This document shows positions 34,559 to 43,405 of a stretch of DNA of 64,000 bases, piece by piece. The stretch lies in assembly GCF_023544465.1 (NCBI RefSeq), contig NZ_JALPVL010000003.1:1-64000 (forward strand), in the 5' to 3' direction. The translations under genes and the position numbers were made by a program. The notes under the pieces are model-generated. The model did not search any database, had not been told where the DNA came from, and was given only the letters and a program-made list of their open reading frames with translations. How positions within the stretch are numbered: position 1 is the first letter of the stretch; every line of letters starts with the position of its first letter. The DNA is from Paractinoplanes maris. GTDB taxonomy: Bacteria; Actinomycetota; Actinomycetes; Mycobacteriales; Micromonosporaceae.

Positions 34559-35920
34559 TCATGTTGCCGCTCCCATCCCGGTGACCGCGCCGGCCAGCGC
34601 CGGGGTCAGCTCGCCGTCCGGCCACCGCAGGCTCACGCCCTGGCCGGCCACCAGTTCGCCGCACTCCGCGGTCACCGCCGGGCCGGCCGGCGCCGGCGCC
34701 TGCGGGCCGGTCGTGAGCATCGCGAAGCCGGGGAAGCAGGTCAGCCAGTCGCCCATCGTCGCGGCGGACGGACGGGGCACTGAAGCCACGTCCAGCACGG
34801 CTCCGCAGCCACCGGCCTCGGCCAGCATGCCGAGCGTCCCGGCGATCCCGGCCATCGACACGTCCTTGGCCGCCGCCGGCCGCGCCGCCGCCACGTAACC
34901 CTGCATCAGCCGCAGCTCGGCGGCGGTCCGCCGGCTGGTCGAGTCCCACTGCCGCCCGTGATAGCCGGGTCGCCAGCCACCGCCGAGGTCGGCCGTGAGC
35001 CGTACGCGATGACCAGGCCGCCCACCCCCGCCGGGCACCGGGTCCGACGTCCGGCCGAGCGCCGTGGCCGACAGTGCGGCCGGCACCCCGAGCTGGGTGT
35101 GACCGCCCAGGACCGGGATCCCGTACGCCTCGGCGGCCCGCCGCAGACCGGCCAGCACCCGCGCCGCGAAGCCGGCGTCGCGGGCCCCGATCGCGTTGAG
35201 TAGCCCGACCGGGGTGGCGCCCATCGCCGCCAGATCGTTCACATTGACCAGGACCGCGCACCAACCGGCCCAGTCCGGATCACGCTCGACCATCGACGGC
35301 AGGATCGCGTCACAGGCCGCGATGAGATCCGACCCGGGTACGGGGGCGCCGTCGTCCCCGACGAAGCCGGCGCCACCCGGGTCGAGCCCGTCGAGCAACG
35401 CGCCCAGCGGGTTCTTGGTCGCCGCGGCCAGGGCGGCGATCCGCCCGATCGGCCACCGCATCAGGTGGTGCGGCCGCCCGGCCACGGTCACCGGACGCAC
35501 CGGCTGCCAGCCCAGCCGCTCGAACATGCGCCGGAACCGCGTCTGCACGGTCGCGTCGAAGCGCAGCGCGCCCGCTTGTTCGGCCGCGGCGCACGCGGCC
35601 CGCACGAGCGCGGGCCCGATCCGTTGCGCACCGCGCACAGCCGGGTCGACCACGAGTCGGCCGCCCTGCCACCACCCGATGTCGGGACCGTCCACGGCCG
35701 GCCCCAACCGCACGCCGCCGAGCAAGGCGCCGCTCGGGTCGCGCGCTTCGAGCACCATCGTGCGCGGGTCGTGGTCCCGGTCATCCACATCGCTCACCGC
35801 GAACAGTTCCTGCTCGCGGACGAACACTTGCTGGCGCAGTCGACGGTATTCACGGTGCGAACGCGCGGGCTCGATCAAGAATCGTGGCGACCCGAGCAAT
35901 GCCGGAACGAGATCAGTCAT
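34559..35920 (-). CDS. MSMEG_0567/Sll0787-family protein: GNAT fused to AIR-synthase-like domain
   Basis: 453 residues. The N-terminal ~165 residues are a GNAT-type acyltransferase (YRRLRQQVFVREQELF, GGRLVVDPAVRG). The C-terminal ~280 residues resemble PurM/SelD-like AIR synthase proteins, with the metal/ATP motif VNVNDLAAMGATPVG and GHTQLG. In cyanobacteria and proteobacteria these are separate genes; the fused form is that of MSMEG_0567. The AIR-synthase fold suggests ATP-dependent cyclisation or phosphorylation. Its stop is 22 bases from the nitrilase start. Confidence 0.85.
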   Translation of the reverse strand: MTDLVPALLGSPRFLIEPARSHREYRRLRQQVFVREQELFAVSDVDDRDHDPRTMVLEARDPSGALLGGVRLGPAVDGPDIGWWQGGRLVVDPAVRGAQRIGPALVRAACAAAEQAGALRFDATVQTRFRRMFERLGWQPVRPVTVAGRPHHLMRWPIGRIAALAAATKNPLGALLDGLDPGGAGFVGDDGAPVPGSDLIAACDAILPSMVERDPDWAGWCAVLVNVNDLAAMGATPVGLLNAIGARDAGFAARVLAGLRRAAEAYGIPVLGGHTQLGVPAALSATALGRTSDPVPGGGGRPGHRVRLTADLGGGWRPGYHGRQWDSTSRRTAAELRLMQGYVAAARPAAAKDVSMAGIAGTLGMLAEAGGCGAVLDVASVPRPSAATMGDWLTCFPGFAMLTTGPQAPAPAGPAVTAECGELVAGQGVSLRWPDGELTPALAGAVTGMGAAT

Positions 35921-35956
35921 GCCCCACCCCTGTCAGCCGGCCATGCGCGCGTTCGC

Positions 35957-37009
35957 TCATCCGCCGGCCGCCTGGAGTACGCCGCACGCTCCGCAGGCGG
36001 CGCAGCCGGCCTTCTGGTCGCCGCCGAGCATTCCGGCCTCGCGCAGCAACGCGGCGACCCGGGCCGACACGTCCCGCACCAGCGACGGGGCCGGACCGGC
36101 GACGCCGTCGCGGCGGGCGAGCGTGCCCGCCATCGGCCGGAACGGCACGACGAACGGGTAGACCCCGCGGGCGATCAACCGGCGGCACCCCTCGACCAGC
36201 TCGTCCGGGTCCTCGCCGAGCCCGATCAGCAGGTAGGTCGAGACCTGGTTGCGGCCGAACACCTCGACCGCGCGGTCCCACGCCGCCTCGTACTCGGCCA
36301 TCGGGACCGATCCCTTGCCGGGCATCCACGTCCGGCGGATCTCGTCGTCGAGCGCCTCCGCGTGGATGCCGATCGACACCGCGCCGGCGTCGCGCAGTTC
36401 CTGGATGACGGTGAGGTCGCCGGGCGGCTCGATCTGCACCTGGATCGGCAGACCGGGCGTCCGCCGCAGCACCGCGCGCACCGAGCGCACCAGATTTCGC
36501 GCGCCCCGATCCGGGCCGGCCGTCGTCCCGGTCGTCATGACCATCTGGCGCACCCCGTCGAGTCGTACGGCCGCCTCGGCCACCTCGGCCAGTTGCGCCG
36601 GCGTCTTGGCGGCCACCGTCGCCCCGGCGCGAAGCGACTCCTCGATCGTGCAGAAGCGGCAGCGCTCCTCTTCGGCGTACCGGATGCACGTCTGCACGAC
36701 CGTGGTCGCCAGCACGTCCTGGCCGTGCAGACGCGCGATCTGCTCGTACGGAACGCCGTCGGCTGTGGACAAGTCGTAGAACTTCGGCCGGTGCACGACC
36801 GACAACGACAGCCCGGTGTCCGACTCGCCCAGCCACAGCTTGTTGTCCCGGACCTCATAGGGACTCTGCGGGTTGATCGGCAGAGCGGCGTTGCCACCGT
36901 CGATCACCAGGTGGCCGTCGTCGCTGGGACCGGCCCCCGCCGGGCGGCGCACGGGAGTGGGCACCCGCACGCCGCGCACGGCGAGATCCGATCGGACGTC
37001 GATACTCAT
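35957..37009 (-). CDS. MSMEG_0568-family radical SAM protein
   Basis: 350 residues. The cluster-binding cysteines are C108-X8-C117-X2-C120 (TCIRYAEEERCRFC), not the common CX3CX2C. Later segments (VQIEPPGDLTVIQEL, GIHAEALDDEIR, TYLLIGLGED) follow the radical SAM barrel. The C-terminus carries another triple-cysteine motif, C336-X2-C339-X2-C342 (GCAACGACG), likely binding an auxiliary iron-sulfur cluster or metal. The ATG at 37009 is one base after the Sll0783-like gene stop. In the Nit1 cluster the substrate is not established. Confidence 0.85.
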   Translation of the reverse strand: MSIDVRSDLAVRGVRVPTPVRRPAGAGPSDDGHLVIDGGNAALPINPQSPYEVRDNKLWLGESDTGLSLSVVHRPKFYDLSTADGVPYEQIARLHGQDVLATTVVQTCIRYAEEERCRFCTIEESLRAGATVAAKTPAQLAEVAEAAVRLDGVRQMVMTTGTTAGPDRGARNLVRSVRAVLRRTPGLPIQVQIEPPGDLTVIQELRDAGAVSIGIHAEALDDEIRRTWMPGKGSVPMAEYEAAWDRAVEVFGRNQVSTYLLIGLGEDPDELVEGCRRLIARGVYPFVVPFRPMAGTLARRDGVAGPAPSLVRDVSARVAALLREAGMLGGDQKAGCAACGACGVLQAAGG

Positions 37010-37010
37010 G

Positions 37011-37523
37011 TCAGAGCTGGTAGGTGGAGTTGATGATCGCGCCCTTGCGGGCGTAGTGGATCAGCGCGTCCTGCACGTCGAGCGGGTGGGTCGGGATGAC
37101 CCCCTCGATCAGGTCCTCCTCGCGGGCGCCGTGCAGCGAGAGCCCGAAGCGGCAGCAGTACACCTTGCCGCCCTCGGCCATGAACGTCTTCAGCGAGTTG
37201 TTGATGTTGTGCTCGCCGGGGAACGCGCTGGTGCCGGTGGTCGGGAAGCCCCGGGTGGCCAGGCAGTTGAGCGAGCCCGGCCCGTAGAAGTAGATGGCCG
37301 CCTCGAATCCCTTGCGCAGAGCCCGGGTGGCCTGCAGGACGGCGACGAAGCTGACCGACGACTCGTGGGCGATGCCGTGCACGAGCGTGAAGTAGCTCTG
37401 CCCCTCCTCGGCCTTGTAGTCGGGGAAGACCTTGGTGCCGCCGTAGATGCTGGAACCCTCGGACAGGGCGGGGTGCGGGATCTCGTTGAGGCTCTTCTGC
37501 TCGAGGTCGGTCAGGTCGGTCAT
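37011..37523 (-). CDS. MSMEG_0572/Sll0783-family nitrogen-starvation response protein
   Basis: 170 residues, small alpha/beta protein with conserved-looking segments (HPALSEGSSIYGGTKVFPDY, LVHGIAHESSVSF, FYGPGSLNCLATRGFP, KVYCCRFGLSLHG). The Sll0783 family is a marker of the Nit1 cluster and is induced by nitrogen starvation in Synechocystis. The fold may be DsrE-like, and two to three cysteines could be redox-active. AAGGAG stands before the ATG at 37523, settling that start over an upstream alternative. Confidence 0.85.
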   Translation of the reverse strand: MTDLTDLEQKSLNEIPHPALSEGSSIYGGTKVFPDYKAEEGQSYFTLVHGIAHESSVSFVAVLQATRALRKGFEAAIYFYGPGSLNCLATRGFPTTGTSAFPGEHNINNSLKTFMAEGGKVYCCRFGLSLHGAREEDLIEGVIPTHPLDVQDALIHYARKGAIINSTYQL

Positions 37524-37566
37524 CGTGGCTCCTTGAGAAGGGGGAATCGGTGAGCAGGGGGCAACT

Positions 37567-38388
37567 TCAGCCGTACAGGCGGTCGAAATTGGTCGTGAAG
37601 ACGGCTTCGCCGAGCTCGCGCCCGGCGGCCGCGGCTTGGAGGCGGGCCAGTTCGCCGGCGTGGTCGCCCCACGGCTCGTCGCTGGCGAACAGGACACGGT
37701 CGGCGCCGAGGCCCCGATGGTCGATCTCCTGGGCCAGCCAGCGCGGGGCGAAGCCGATCGCCCACGACAGGTCGGTGTAGACCTGCTTGCCGGCGGCGAT
37801 CCAGTCGAAGAAGCGGCCGCCGATCAGCTTGATGTGGCCGCTCATCCCGCCGCCGAAGTGCACCAGGTGGATCTTCACGTCGTCGCCGTGCCGGTCGACC
37901 AGCCGGCCGACCTGGTCGATGTCGGAGGCGGCGCCGGGTGAGGTGTGCACGTGGACCACGAGGTCGTGCTCGCGGGCGGCGGCGAAGATCGGGTCGAGGC
38001 CGGGGTCATCGATGCTGCCGCCCAGCAGGAAACTGATCTTGAGGGCCCGTACGCCGGGCTCGGCCACGTTCTTCAAGGCGGCCGCCGTTCTCTCCCGGTC
38101 GGATTCGCGCGCGGAGACCCACAGGCCGCAGCGGATGCGGTCGTCGCGCTGGGCCGCTTCGAGAACGAGGTCGTTGAAGCCGAAGGCCACGTCGGGATCG
38201 GGGACGCCGTAGTTGGGCAGGATGAGGGCGCGTTCGGTGCCTTCCCGGTCGAGGTCCTTGATCAGGTCGTCGATCGTGGCCCGCGCGGTCACGTCCGGGC
38301 TGACCGGCGGCCCGCCATAGAACGGAAAGGCCGGCAGAACCCCCAGATGCCGATGAGCATCACTGGTCCTGGTCCTGGTCCTGGTCAT
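37567..38388 (-). CDS. Amidohydrolase-2-family metal-dependent hydrolase in the Nit1 operon
   Basis: 273 residues: N-terminal metal-binding DAHRHLG, an AHVH-type VVHVHTSPG strand, HLVHFGGG and a C-terminal FASDEPWGDH, which together are the metal ligands of the amidohydrolase-2 (aminocarboxymuconate-semialdehyde decarboxylase-like) group. Members hydrolyse or decarboxylate ring compounds. The ATG at 38388 overlaps the stop of the flavin oxidoreductase (ATGA). The first codons lie in a 6-base repeat (four CTGGTC units) giving TRTRTRTSD. Confidence 0.78.
   Translation of the reverse strand: MTRTRTRTSDAHRHLGVLPAFPFYGGPPVSPDVTARATIDDLIKDLDREGTERALILPNYGVPDPDVAFGFNDLVLEAAQRDDRIRCGLWVSARESDRERTAAALKNVAEPGVRALKISFLLGGSIDDPGLDPIFAAAREHDLVVHVHTSPGAASDIDQVGRLVDRHGDDVKIHLVHFGGGMSGHIKLIGGRFFDWIAAGKQVYTDLSWAIGFAPRWLAQEIDHRGLGADRVLFASDEPWGDHAGELARLQAAAAGRELGEAVFTTNFDRLYG
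38363..38386. repeat. Hexanucleotide microsatellite at the amidohydrolase start
   Basis: Four tandem CTGGTC units, encoding the Thr-Arg repeat at the N-terminus of the amidohydrolase. Changes in copy number keep the frame and would only lengthen the N-terminus. Confidence 0.8.
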
Positions 38389-39680
38389 GCGGCCCACTCA
38401 AGGTCGGGGTAGGTCTCCGTGGGGGTGCCGGCGAGCCAGCTCACGCCCTCGGTCACCTGGCGGCGGCGGGCCCGGCTGAGCTGCCCGGCCAGGTGCTCGG
38501 CGTCGCGGGCCACGCCGGCGAAGCGGCCCGAACCCCAGGTGTGCTGCCACGGCAGGCCGAGGAAGTAGAGCCCGGGACAGCTGGTGACCCCGCGGTCGTG
38601 CGTCGGATAGCCCCGGCCGTCGAAGACCGGCACCTCGATCCACCGGTGATCGCGGTGGAACCCGGTCGCCCAGACGACGGCCGCCACGTCCCGCAGCGGA
38701 AGATCACGCGGCACGCCGGGCGTCCACACCGGCTCGTACCGCTTCTCCGCCGGCGCCTCGAGGCCCCTGCGCTCGAGGTACGCGTCGATGGCGTCCTTGA
38801 TGCCCTCGGCGACAGCATCCGCGTTGTCCAGGTTCTTCGCCAGGTCGTCACCGAACGTCGCGGTCGCCCCATCGACGGTGCGCAACCGGCCGTACAACTG
38901 CATACCCTGCGTCGCGAACAGCCGCAGGTCGATGTCCCGCCCGCCGCCGCGCCCGGTCATGTAGTGGTTGGCCCGCAGCCGCACCTCGTCCGCGTCCCCG
39001 AACTCGTGCACGCTCTTGTCGTAGTGACCCATCTCCTCGAGCCAGGCCAGCGTGTCCCGTCCGCGATAGCGCCGGGCGGCCCGCGGCGCACTGCCGACCG
39101 CGAGATGCACCCGCCGCCCGGCCAGGTGCAGGTCCTCGGCGATCTGGCAGCCCGACTGCCCGGTCCCGACGACCAGCACGTCACCGTCCGGCAGCTGCCC
39201 GGCGTGGCGATACTGCGACGAGTGCACCTGCACGACGTGCTGCGGGAACTTCTCGGCCAGCCGCGGCATCGCCGGCCGGTGATAGCCGCCGGTCGCGATC
39301 ACCACCTGGTCGGCGGTCACCGGGCCATCGCTGGTGAGCAGATCGAAAGCGTTCCCGGTACGGCGGAGCCGGCTCACCTCCACTCCCTCGCGCAGCGGCG
39401 GGTCGAACCCGGCCGCGTACTTCTCCAGGAACGTCACCACCTCGGCGCCGGCCATGAAGCCGTCCGGGTCGTCGCCGCTGTAGGCGTAGCCCGGGAGCCG
39501 GCACTGCCAGTTCGGCGTGACCAGGCAGAACGAGTCCCACCGCCGGTCGCGCCACTCGTGCCCGACCCGGTCCCGCTCGAAGACCACGTGGTCGGTACCA
39601 CTCTGCCGCAGGTGCCAGCTCATGCTCAGCCCGGCCTGCCCACCGCCGATGACCGCGACACCGACGTGCTGCTTGCTCAC
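38385..39680 (-). CDS. MSMEG_0569-family flavin-dependent oxidoreductase
   Basis: 431 residues. FAD-binding VIGGGQAGLSMSWHLR (residues ~9-25), second Rossmann motif VVGTGQSGCQIAEDL near 168 and the conserved VVWATGFHRDH. This is a flavin-containing monooxygenase-like (Baeyer-Villiger/YUCCA-type) protein and matches the MSMEG_0569 family of the Nit1 cluster. It probably oxidises a nitrogen-containing intermediate with NAD(P)H. The GTG at 39680 overlaps the stop of the MSMEG_0570-like gene. Confidence 0.86.
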   Translation of the reverse strand: MSKQHVGVAVIGGGQAGLSMSWHLRQSGTDHVVFERDRVGHEWRDRRWDSFCLVTPNWQCRLPGYAYSGDDPDGFMAGAEVVTFLEKYAAGFDPPLREGVEVSRLRRTGNAFDLLTSDGPVTADQVVIATGGYHRPAMPRLAEKFPQHVVQVHSSQYRHAGQLPDGDVLVVGTGQSGCQIAEDLHLAGRRVHLAVGSAPRAARRYRGRDTLAWLEEMGHYDKSVHEFGDADEVRLRANHYMTGRGGGRDIDLRLFATQGMQLYGRLRTVDGATATFGDDLAKNLDNADAVAEGIKDAIDAYLERRGLEAPAEKRYEPVWTPGVPRDLPLRDVAAVVWATGFHRDHRWIEVPVFDGRGYPTHDRGVTSCPGLYFLGLPWQHTWGSGRFAGVARDAEHLAGQLSRARRRQVTEGVSWLAGTPTETYPDLEWAA

Positions 39681-39955
39681 GGCTCGATCCCTTCGACCAG
39701 GACGTCACCGGCCGGCTGGGTGGCCGCTCGGGCCTCCACCGAGGCGAGGCTCCGAGCCGCGTTGCCGCACGGGAACCCGTACGCCCGGCGCACCCGCTCG
39801 CTCGCCTCGGTCAGCGCGGTCCGGCTGGTCGCGACGAAGTCGCCGACCGCCATCCGCTGCCCCGCCGAGAAGAAGTCCTCGACCACGGTCGAGGGTGAGT
39901 AGATCCGTTGCGCTCCGCCGTCCGGCCAGCGCACCAACACATACCGTTCCGGCAT
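39677..39955 (-). CDS. MSMEG_0570-family nitrogen starvation response protein
   Basis: 92 residues. The segment PERYVLVRWPDGGAQRIYSP, then STVVEDFFSAGQRMAVGDF is characteristic of the MSMEG_0570 family, another marker of the Nit1 cluster. Function unknown. The ATG at 39955 has GGAGGGG upstream and is the first gene of the operon, which then runs to 31830 through mostly overlapping genes. Confidence 0.82.
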   Translation of the reverse strand: MPERYVLVRWPDGGAQRIYSPSTVVEDFFSAGQRMAVGDFVATSRTALTEASERVRRAYGFPCGNAARSLASVEARAATQPAGDVLVEGIEP

Positions 39956-40026
39956 CGCGAACCCCTCCACCGGCCCGTCCGCCCAGGTAGAGCGGCTGGT
40001 GATGGCTCTCAGTCAAGGAACCGCGG

Positions 40027-40042
40027 GTTTCGCCGCAGTTTC
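40027..40042 (-). promoter_or_regulatory. Candidate GlnR-type half-sites upstream of the Nit1 operon
   Basis: On the operon strand two GAAAC elements are separated by six bases, 72 bases before the first start codon. GlnR boxes in actinomycetes consist of GTnAC and GAAAC half-sites spaced by six bases. Both halves here are of the GAAAC type, so the match is partial. Confidence 0.3.
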
Positions 40043-40161
40043 CCCCGGAACAATCCGCCGTTAGAAAGAGCTCACCGGCGAGGGCGGATGTCGGCTCTGT
40101 TTCCGGCGCGCTGCCACCACCGGCTTGGACGGCTGATCACCGACGCCCTAGCGTGGGGCGA

Positions 40162-42697
40162 ATGTCCCCCCACCTGCCCGACCCGGCCGGCGCCGGCTCC
40201 CTCGACGAGCTGGTCGAGCGGCTGCGCCTGCTCAAGATCTGGGGCGGCGATCCGTCGTACGAGATCATCAAGCACCGGGTCGACGAGAGCCGGCCGGCGA
40301 GTGAGCACGCGCGGCGCTCGACCATCGCCAACGCCTTCCAGCCCGGGCGGCGGCGGATGAACACCGACCTGGTCCTGGCCGTGGTGCGGGCGCTGCACCC
40401 CGACGAGGGGTATGTGGACCAGTGGCGCCAGGCCCTGCGGGTCGTCGCCGGCGAGATCGAGGCCGTGTCGCAGGTGCGGGTCCACGGGAGCCTGCCGCCC
40501 GACGTGGCCGGGTTCACCGGGCGCGTCGGTGAGCTGGACCGGCTGCTGCTCGCCGCCCGCGCCGGGGCCCACGTGGTGATCTCGGCGATCGAGGGGATGG
40601 CCGGTGTCGGCAAGACCCAGCTCGCCGTGCACGCCGCGCACCGGCTGCACGAGCTCGATCCGTTCGACCGGGTGTTGTTCGTCAACCTGCGCGGGTTCCA
40701 CCCCGACGACGCCCAGCCACCGGCCGACCCCACGGCCGTCCTCGACGGGTTCCTGCGCCTGCTCGACGTGCCCGGCAACCGCATCCCGCACGGGCTCGAC
40801 GCGCTGACCGCCGCCTACCACCATCAGCTGGCCGACCGGCGGGTCCTGGTCGTGCTCGACAACGCCGCCACCGCCGAGCAGGTCCGGCCGCTGCTGCCGA
40901 GCTCGCCCGGCAGCCTGGCCCTGGTCACCAGCCGTCGGCGCCTGACGGGTCTGCCCGCGGTGACCCACCTGCCGGTCGACGTGTTCACCGCCGAGGAGGC
41001 GGTGAGCTTCCTGGCCGCGGCCGTCCCCCGGGGTGCCGCTCGGCTCCGACCCCCGGGCGGCGGCGGTGATCGCCGAGCGCTGCGGCCGGCTGCCCCTGGC
41101 CCTGAGCCTGATCGCCGGGCACATCGCCCACACCCCGGGCTGGACGCTGACCGACCACGCCGACCGGCTCGACGAGCGCCACCGCGATCGGCGGCTCGAC
41201 TCCGGCGTGGAGGTCGCCCTCGACCTGTCCTACCGGCATCTGCGCCCGGGGCCGCAACGTGCTCTCCGTCTGGCCGCGCTCCACCCCGGGCAGGACTTCG
41301 ACCCGTACGCCGTGGCCGCGCTGACCGACGCCGACCTGACCACAGCCCGGGCCTGGCTGGACGACCTGCGCACCAACCACCTGCTCCAGGACTCCGCGCC
41401 CGGCCGGCACACGCTGCACGACCTGGTCCGGGACTACGCGGCGGGCCGGGCGGAGGATCAGGACCGGCCCACCGAGCGGCGCGCGGCGCTGACCCGCCTG
41501 TTCGACCACTGTGTGGCCACGGCCGCGGCCGCCATGGACGCCCTGCACCCGGTCGAGGACACCGAGCTGCGCGCCCGCATCCCGGCGCCCGCCACGCCCA
41601 CCCCCGACCTCACCGATCCGGCGGCCGCGCTCACCTGGCTCGACACCGAACGACCGACCCTGGTCGCCGTGGCCGCCCACACCGCCACCCACGGCTGGCC
41701 GGAGCACACCTCGTTGCTCGCCCGCACCCTGGCCCGCTACCTCGGAGGCGGCCACCACAACGACGCCCTGATCGTGAACACCCACGCCTACCGGGCCACC
41801 CGTCGCAGCGAGGACATCGCGGGCCAGGCGCACGCCCTGAGCGGCATCGGCGTCGCGCACCTGCGCCAGGCCCGGGCCGACGACGCGGCCGGCTACTTCC
41901 GGCAGGCCCTGGCCCTGTTCCGCCAGGTCGGTGACCCGGCCGGGCAGTCCCGCGTGCTGTTCAACCTCGGTCTGCTCGAGGAACGGTCGGGCCGCTACCC
42001 GGCGGCGATCGACTACAAGCAGCAGGCCCTGGCGCTCGACCGGGCGGCCGGCAACCGGGTCGGTGAGGCCATCGACCTGGTCGGGCTGGCCTCGCTGCTG
42101 GAACTGGCGGGGCGGATCACCGACGCCGCCGAGGCCTACCAGGAGGCGCTGGTCGTGTCGCGGGCGGCCGGTGACCGGCGCAGCGAGGGCTACGCGCTGA
42201 ACGGGCTGGGTGAGATCGACGTGCACGCGGGCCGATACCACGAAGCGGCCGGCCACCTGGAGCAGGCGTTGTCGCTGTACCGGCAGGAGGGAAACCGCAG
42301 CGCCGAGGCGGGTGCGCTGGAAAGCCTCGGCGTGCTGCACGTCCGGCTCGGCGAGGTCGACCGGGCCGTCGGCCACTACCAGGAGTCGCTGGCCATCTTC
42401 CGCGAGATCGGCAACCAGGACAACGAGGCCTGGCTGCTCAACAGCCTGGGCGAGGCCGCCCGCCCGGACCGGACCCACCACGCGGCCGCCCTGGCCATCG
42501 CCGAAGCCGTCGGCAACCGCCGTCAGCAGGCGCGGGCGCACACCGGGCTGGGACACGCGCACCACGACGCGGGCGAGCCGGCCGCGGCTCGCGAGCACTA
42601 CGAGCAGGCGCTGGTCCTCTACACCGACCTCGGTGTTCCCGAGGCCGACGAGGTCCGGGGCTTCCTGGACGCCCTGCCGTCACAGGCCGCGATCTGA
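40162..42697 (+). pseudogene. NB-ARC/TPR transcriptional regulator-like protein with a one-base frameshift
   Basis: The first frame (to ~41030) encodes an XRE-like N-terminal region (LDELVERLRLLKIWGGDPSY, RRSTIANAFQPGRRRMNTDL) and an NTPase domain with Walker A GMAGVGKTQLA near residue 146 and a Walker B-like VLVVLDNAA. The second frame continues the NB-ARC (IAERCGRLPLALSLIAGHIA, LDLSYRHL, LHDLVRDYA) and then at least eight TPR units (AGQAHALSGIGVAHLRQ and so on) to 42697. Dropping one base from the CCCCCGGGG run at 41027-41035 joins them into a ~845-residue protein. It is divergent from the Nit1 operon and may have regulated it. Start ATG 40162; GTG 40153 also possible. Confidence 0.8.
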
Positions 42698-43405
42698 TCA
42701 GATGTCGACGCTGGCGAACTGCTTGCCCGAGGTGTTGACCACCCGGACCGAGCGGACGTCATCGGGGGCGATCAGCGCGCTGCCGTTCAGCGTGGTGCCG
42801 CCGACCTCGCCCGCCGGGGAGACCAGCCAGCTGCCGGCCTGCGCCACGTAACCGTCCCGGGCGACCACCTCGAGGACGCAGCGTTCCCCGGCCGGGATGC
42901 CGGAGACCGCGGCGTTGACCCGCACCCAGCCGGCCGCGGGAGCCACCGCGACGGTCATCCGGGCGCCGGTGCCGGCATCGACGGTGGTGGCCGTGCGCGT
43001 GCCGGGGACGGTCGTGGGCTCGGTGGACGCGGTCACGGTGGGCTGAGCGAGCTGGTTGTCCGGGGCGGTGCTGCGCCCGGCCAGGATGCCGCCGCCGATG
43101 GCCGCGGCGACCAGCACCGCCGCGGCGGCCGAGACCAATCCCGTACGGCGGCGACGGTGCGAGCCCGACTCGGTGCGGACCTGGCGCAGAGTGCGCTGCA
43201 GCAACAGGTCACCGCCGTCGGGCGGGCCCTCGAGCAGCATCGGCTCGGGGATGGCGACCAGGGCGTCGCTCCACTCGCGCAGGGAGTCGACCTCCGTACG
43301 GCAGTCGGCGCAGCCGGAAAGGTGATCGTCGACCGCCTGGCGCTGCTCGGGAGTCAGCGTGTCGAGGAGGTAGCCGGCGATGTCGGCGTGCTCGGGCGTG
43401 GTCAT
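42698..43405 (-). CDS. Anti-sigma factor-like membrane protein (zinc-finger type)
   Basis: 235 residues. It has a putative zinc-binding anti-sigma domain with His28-X3-Cys32-X2-Cys35 (DDHLSGCADC), a membrane span around 85-105 and an extracytoplasmic domain of ~125 residues, as in RskA-type anti-sigma factors. No sigma factor gene is adjacent. Instead, the start ATG at 43405 overlaps the stop of the DUF1996 gene. Its 3' end abuts that of the NB-ARC/TPR gene without a gap. Confidence 0.78.
   Translation of the reverse strand: MTTPEHADIAGYLLDTLTPEQRQAVDDHLSGCADCRTEVDSLREWSDALVAIPEPMLLEGPPDGGDLLLQRTLRQVRTESGSHRRRRTGLVSAAAAVLVAAAIGGGILAGRSTAPDNQLAQPTVTASTEPTTVPGTRTATTVDAGTGARMTVAVAPAAGWVRVNAAVSGIPAGERCVLEVVARDGYVAQAGSWLVSPAGEVGGTTLNGSALIAPDDVRSVRVVNTSGKQFASVDI

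Noticed and set aside
36766..36774. DnaA-box-like TGTGGACAA
   Set aside because: Lies inside the radical SAM coding sequence as a single site.
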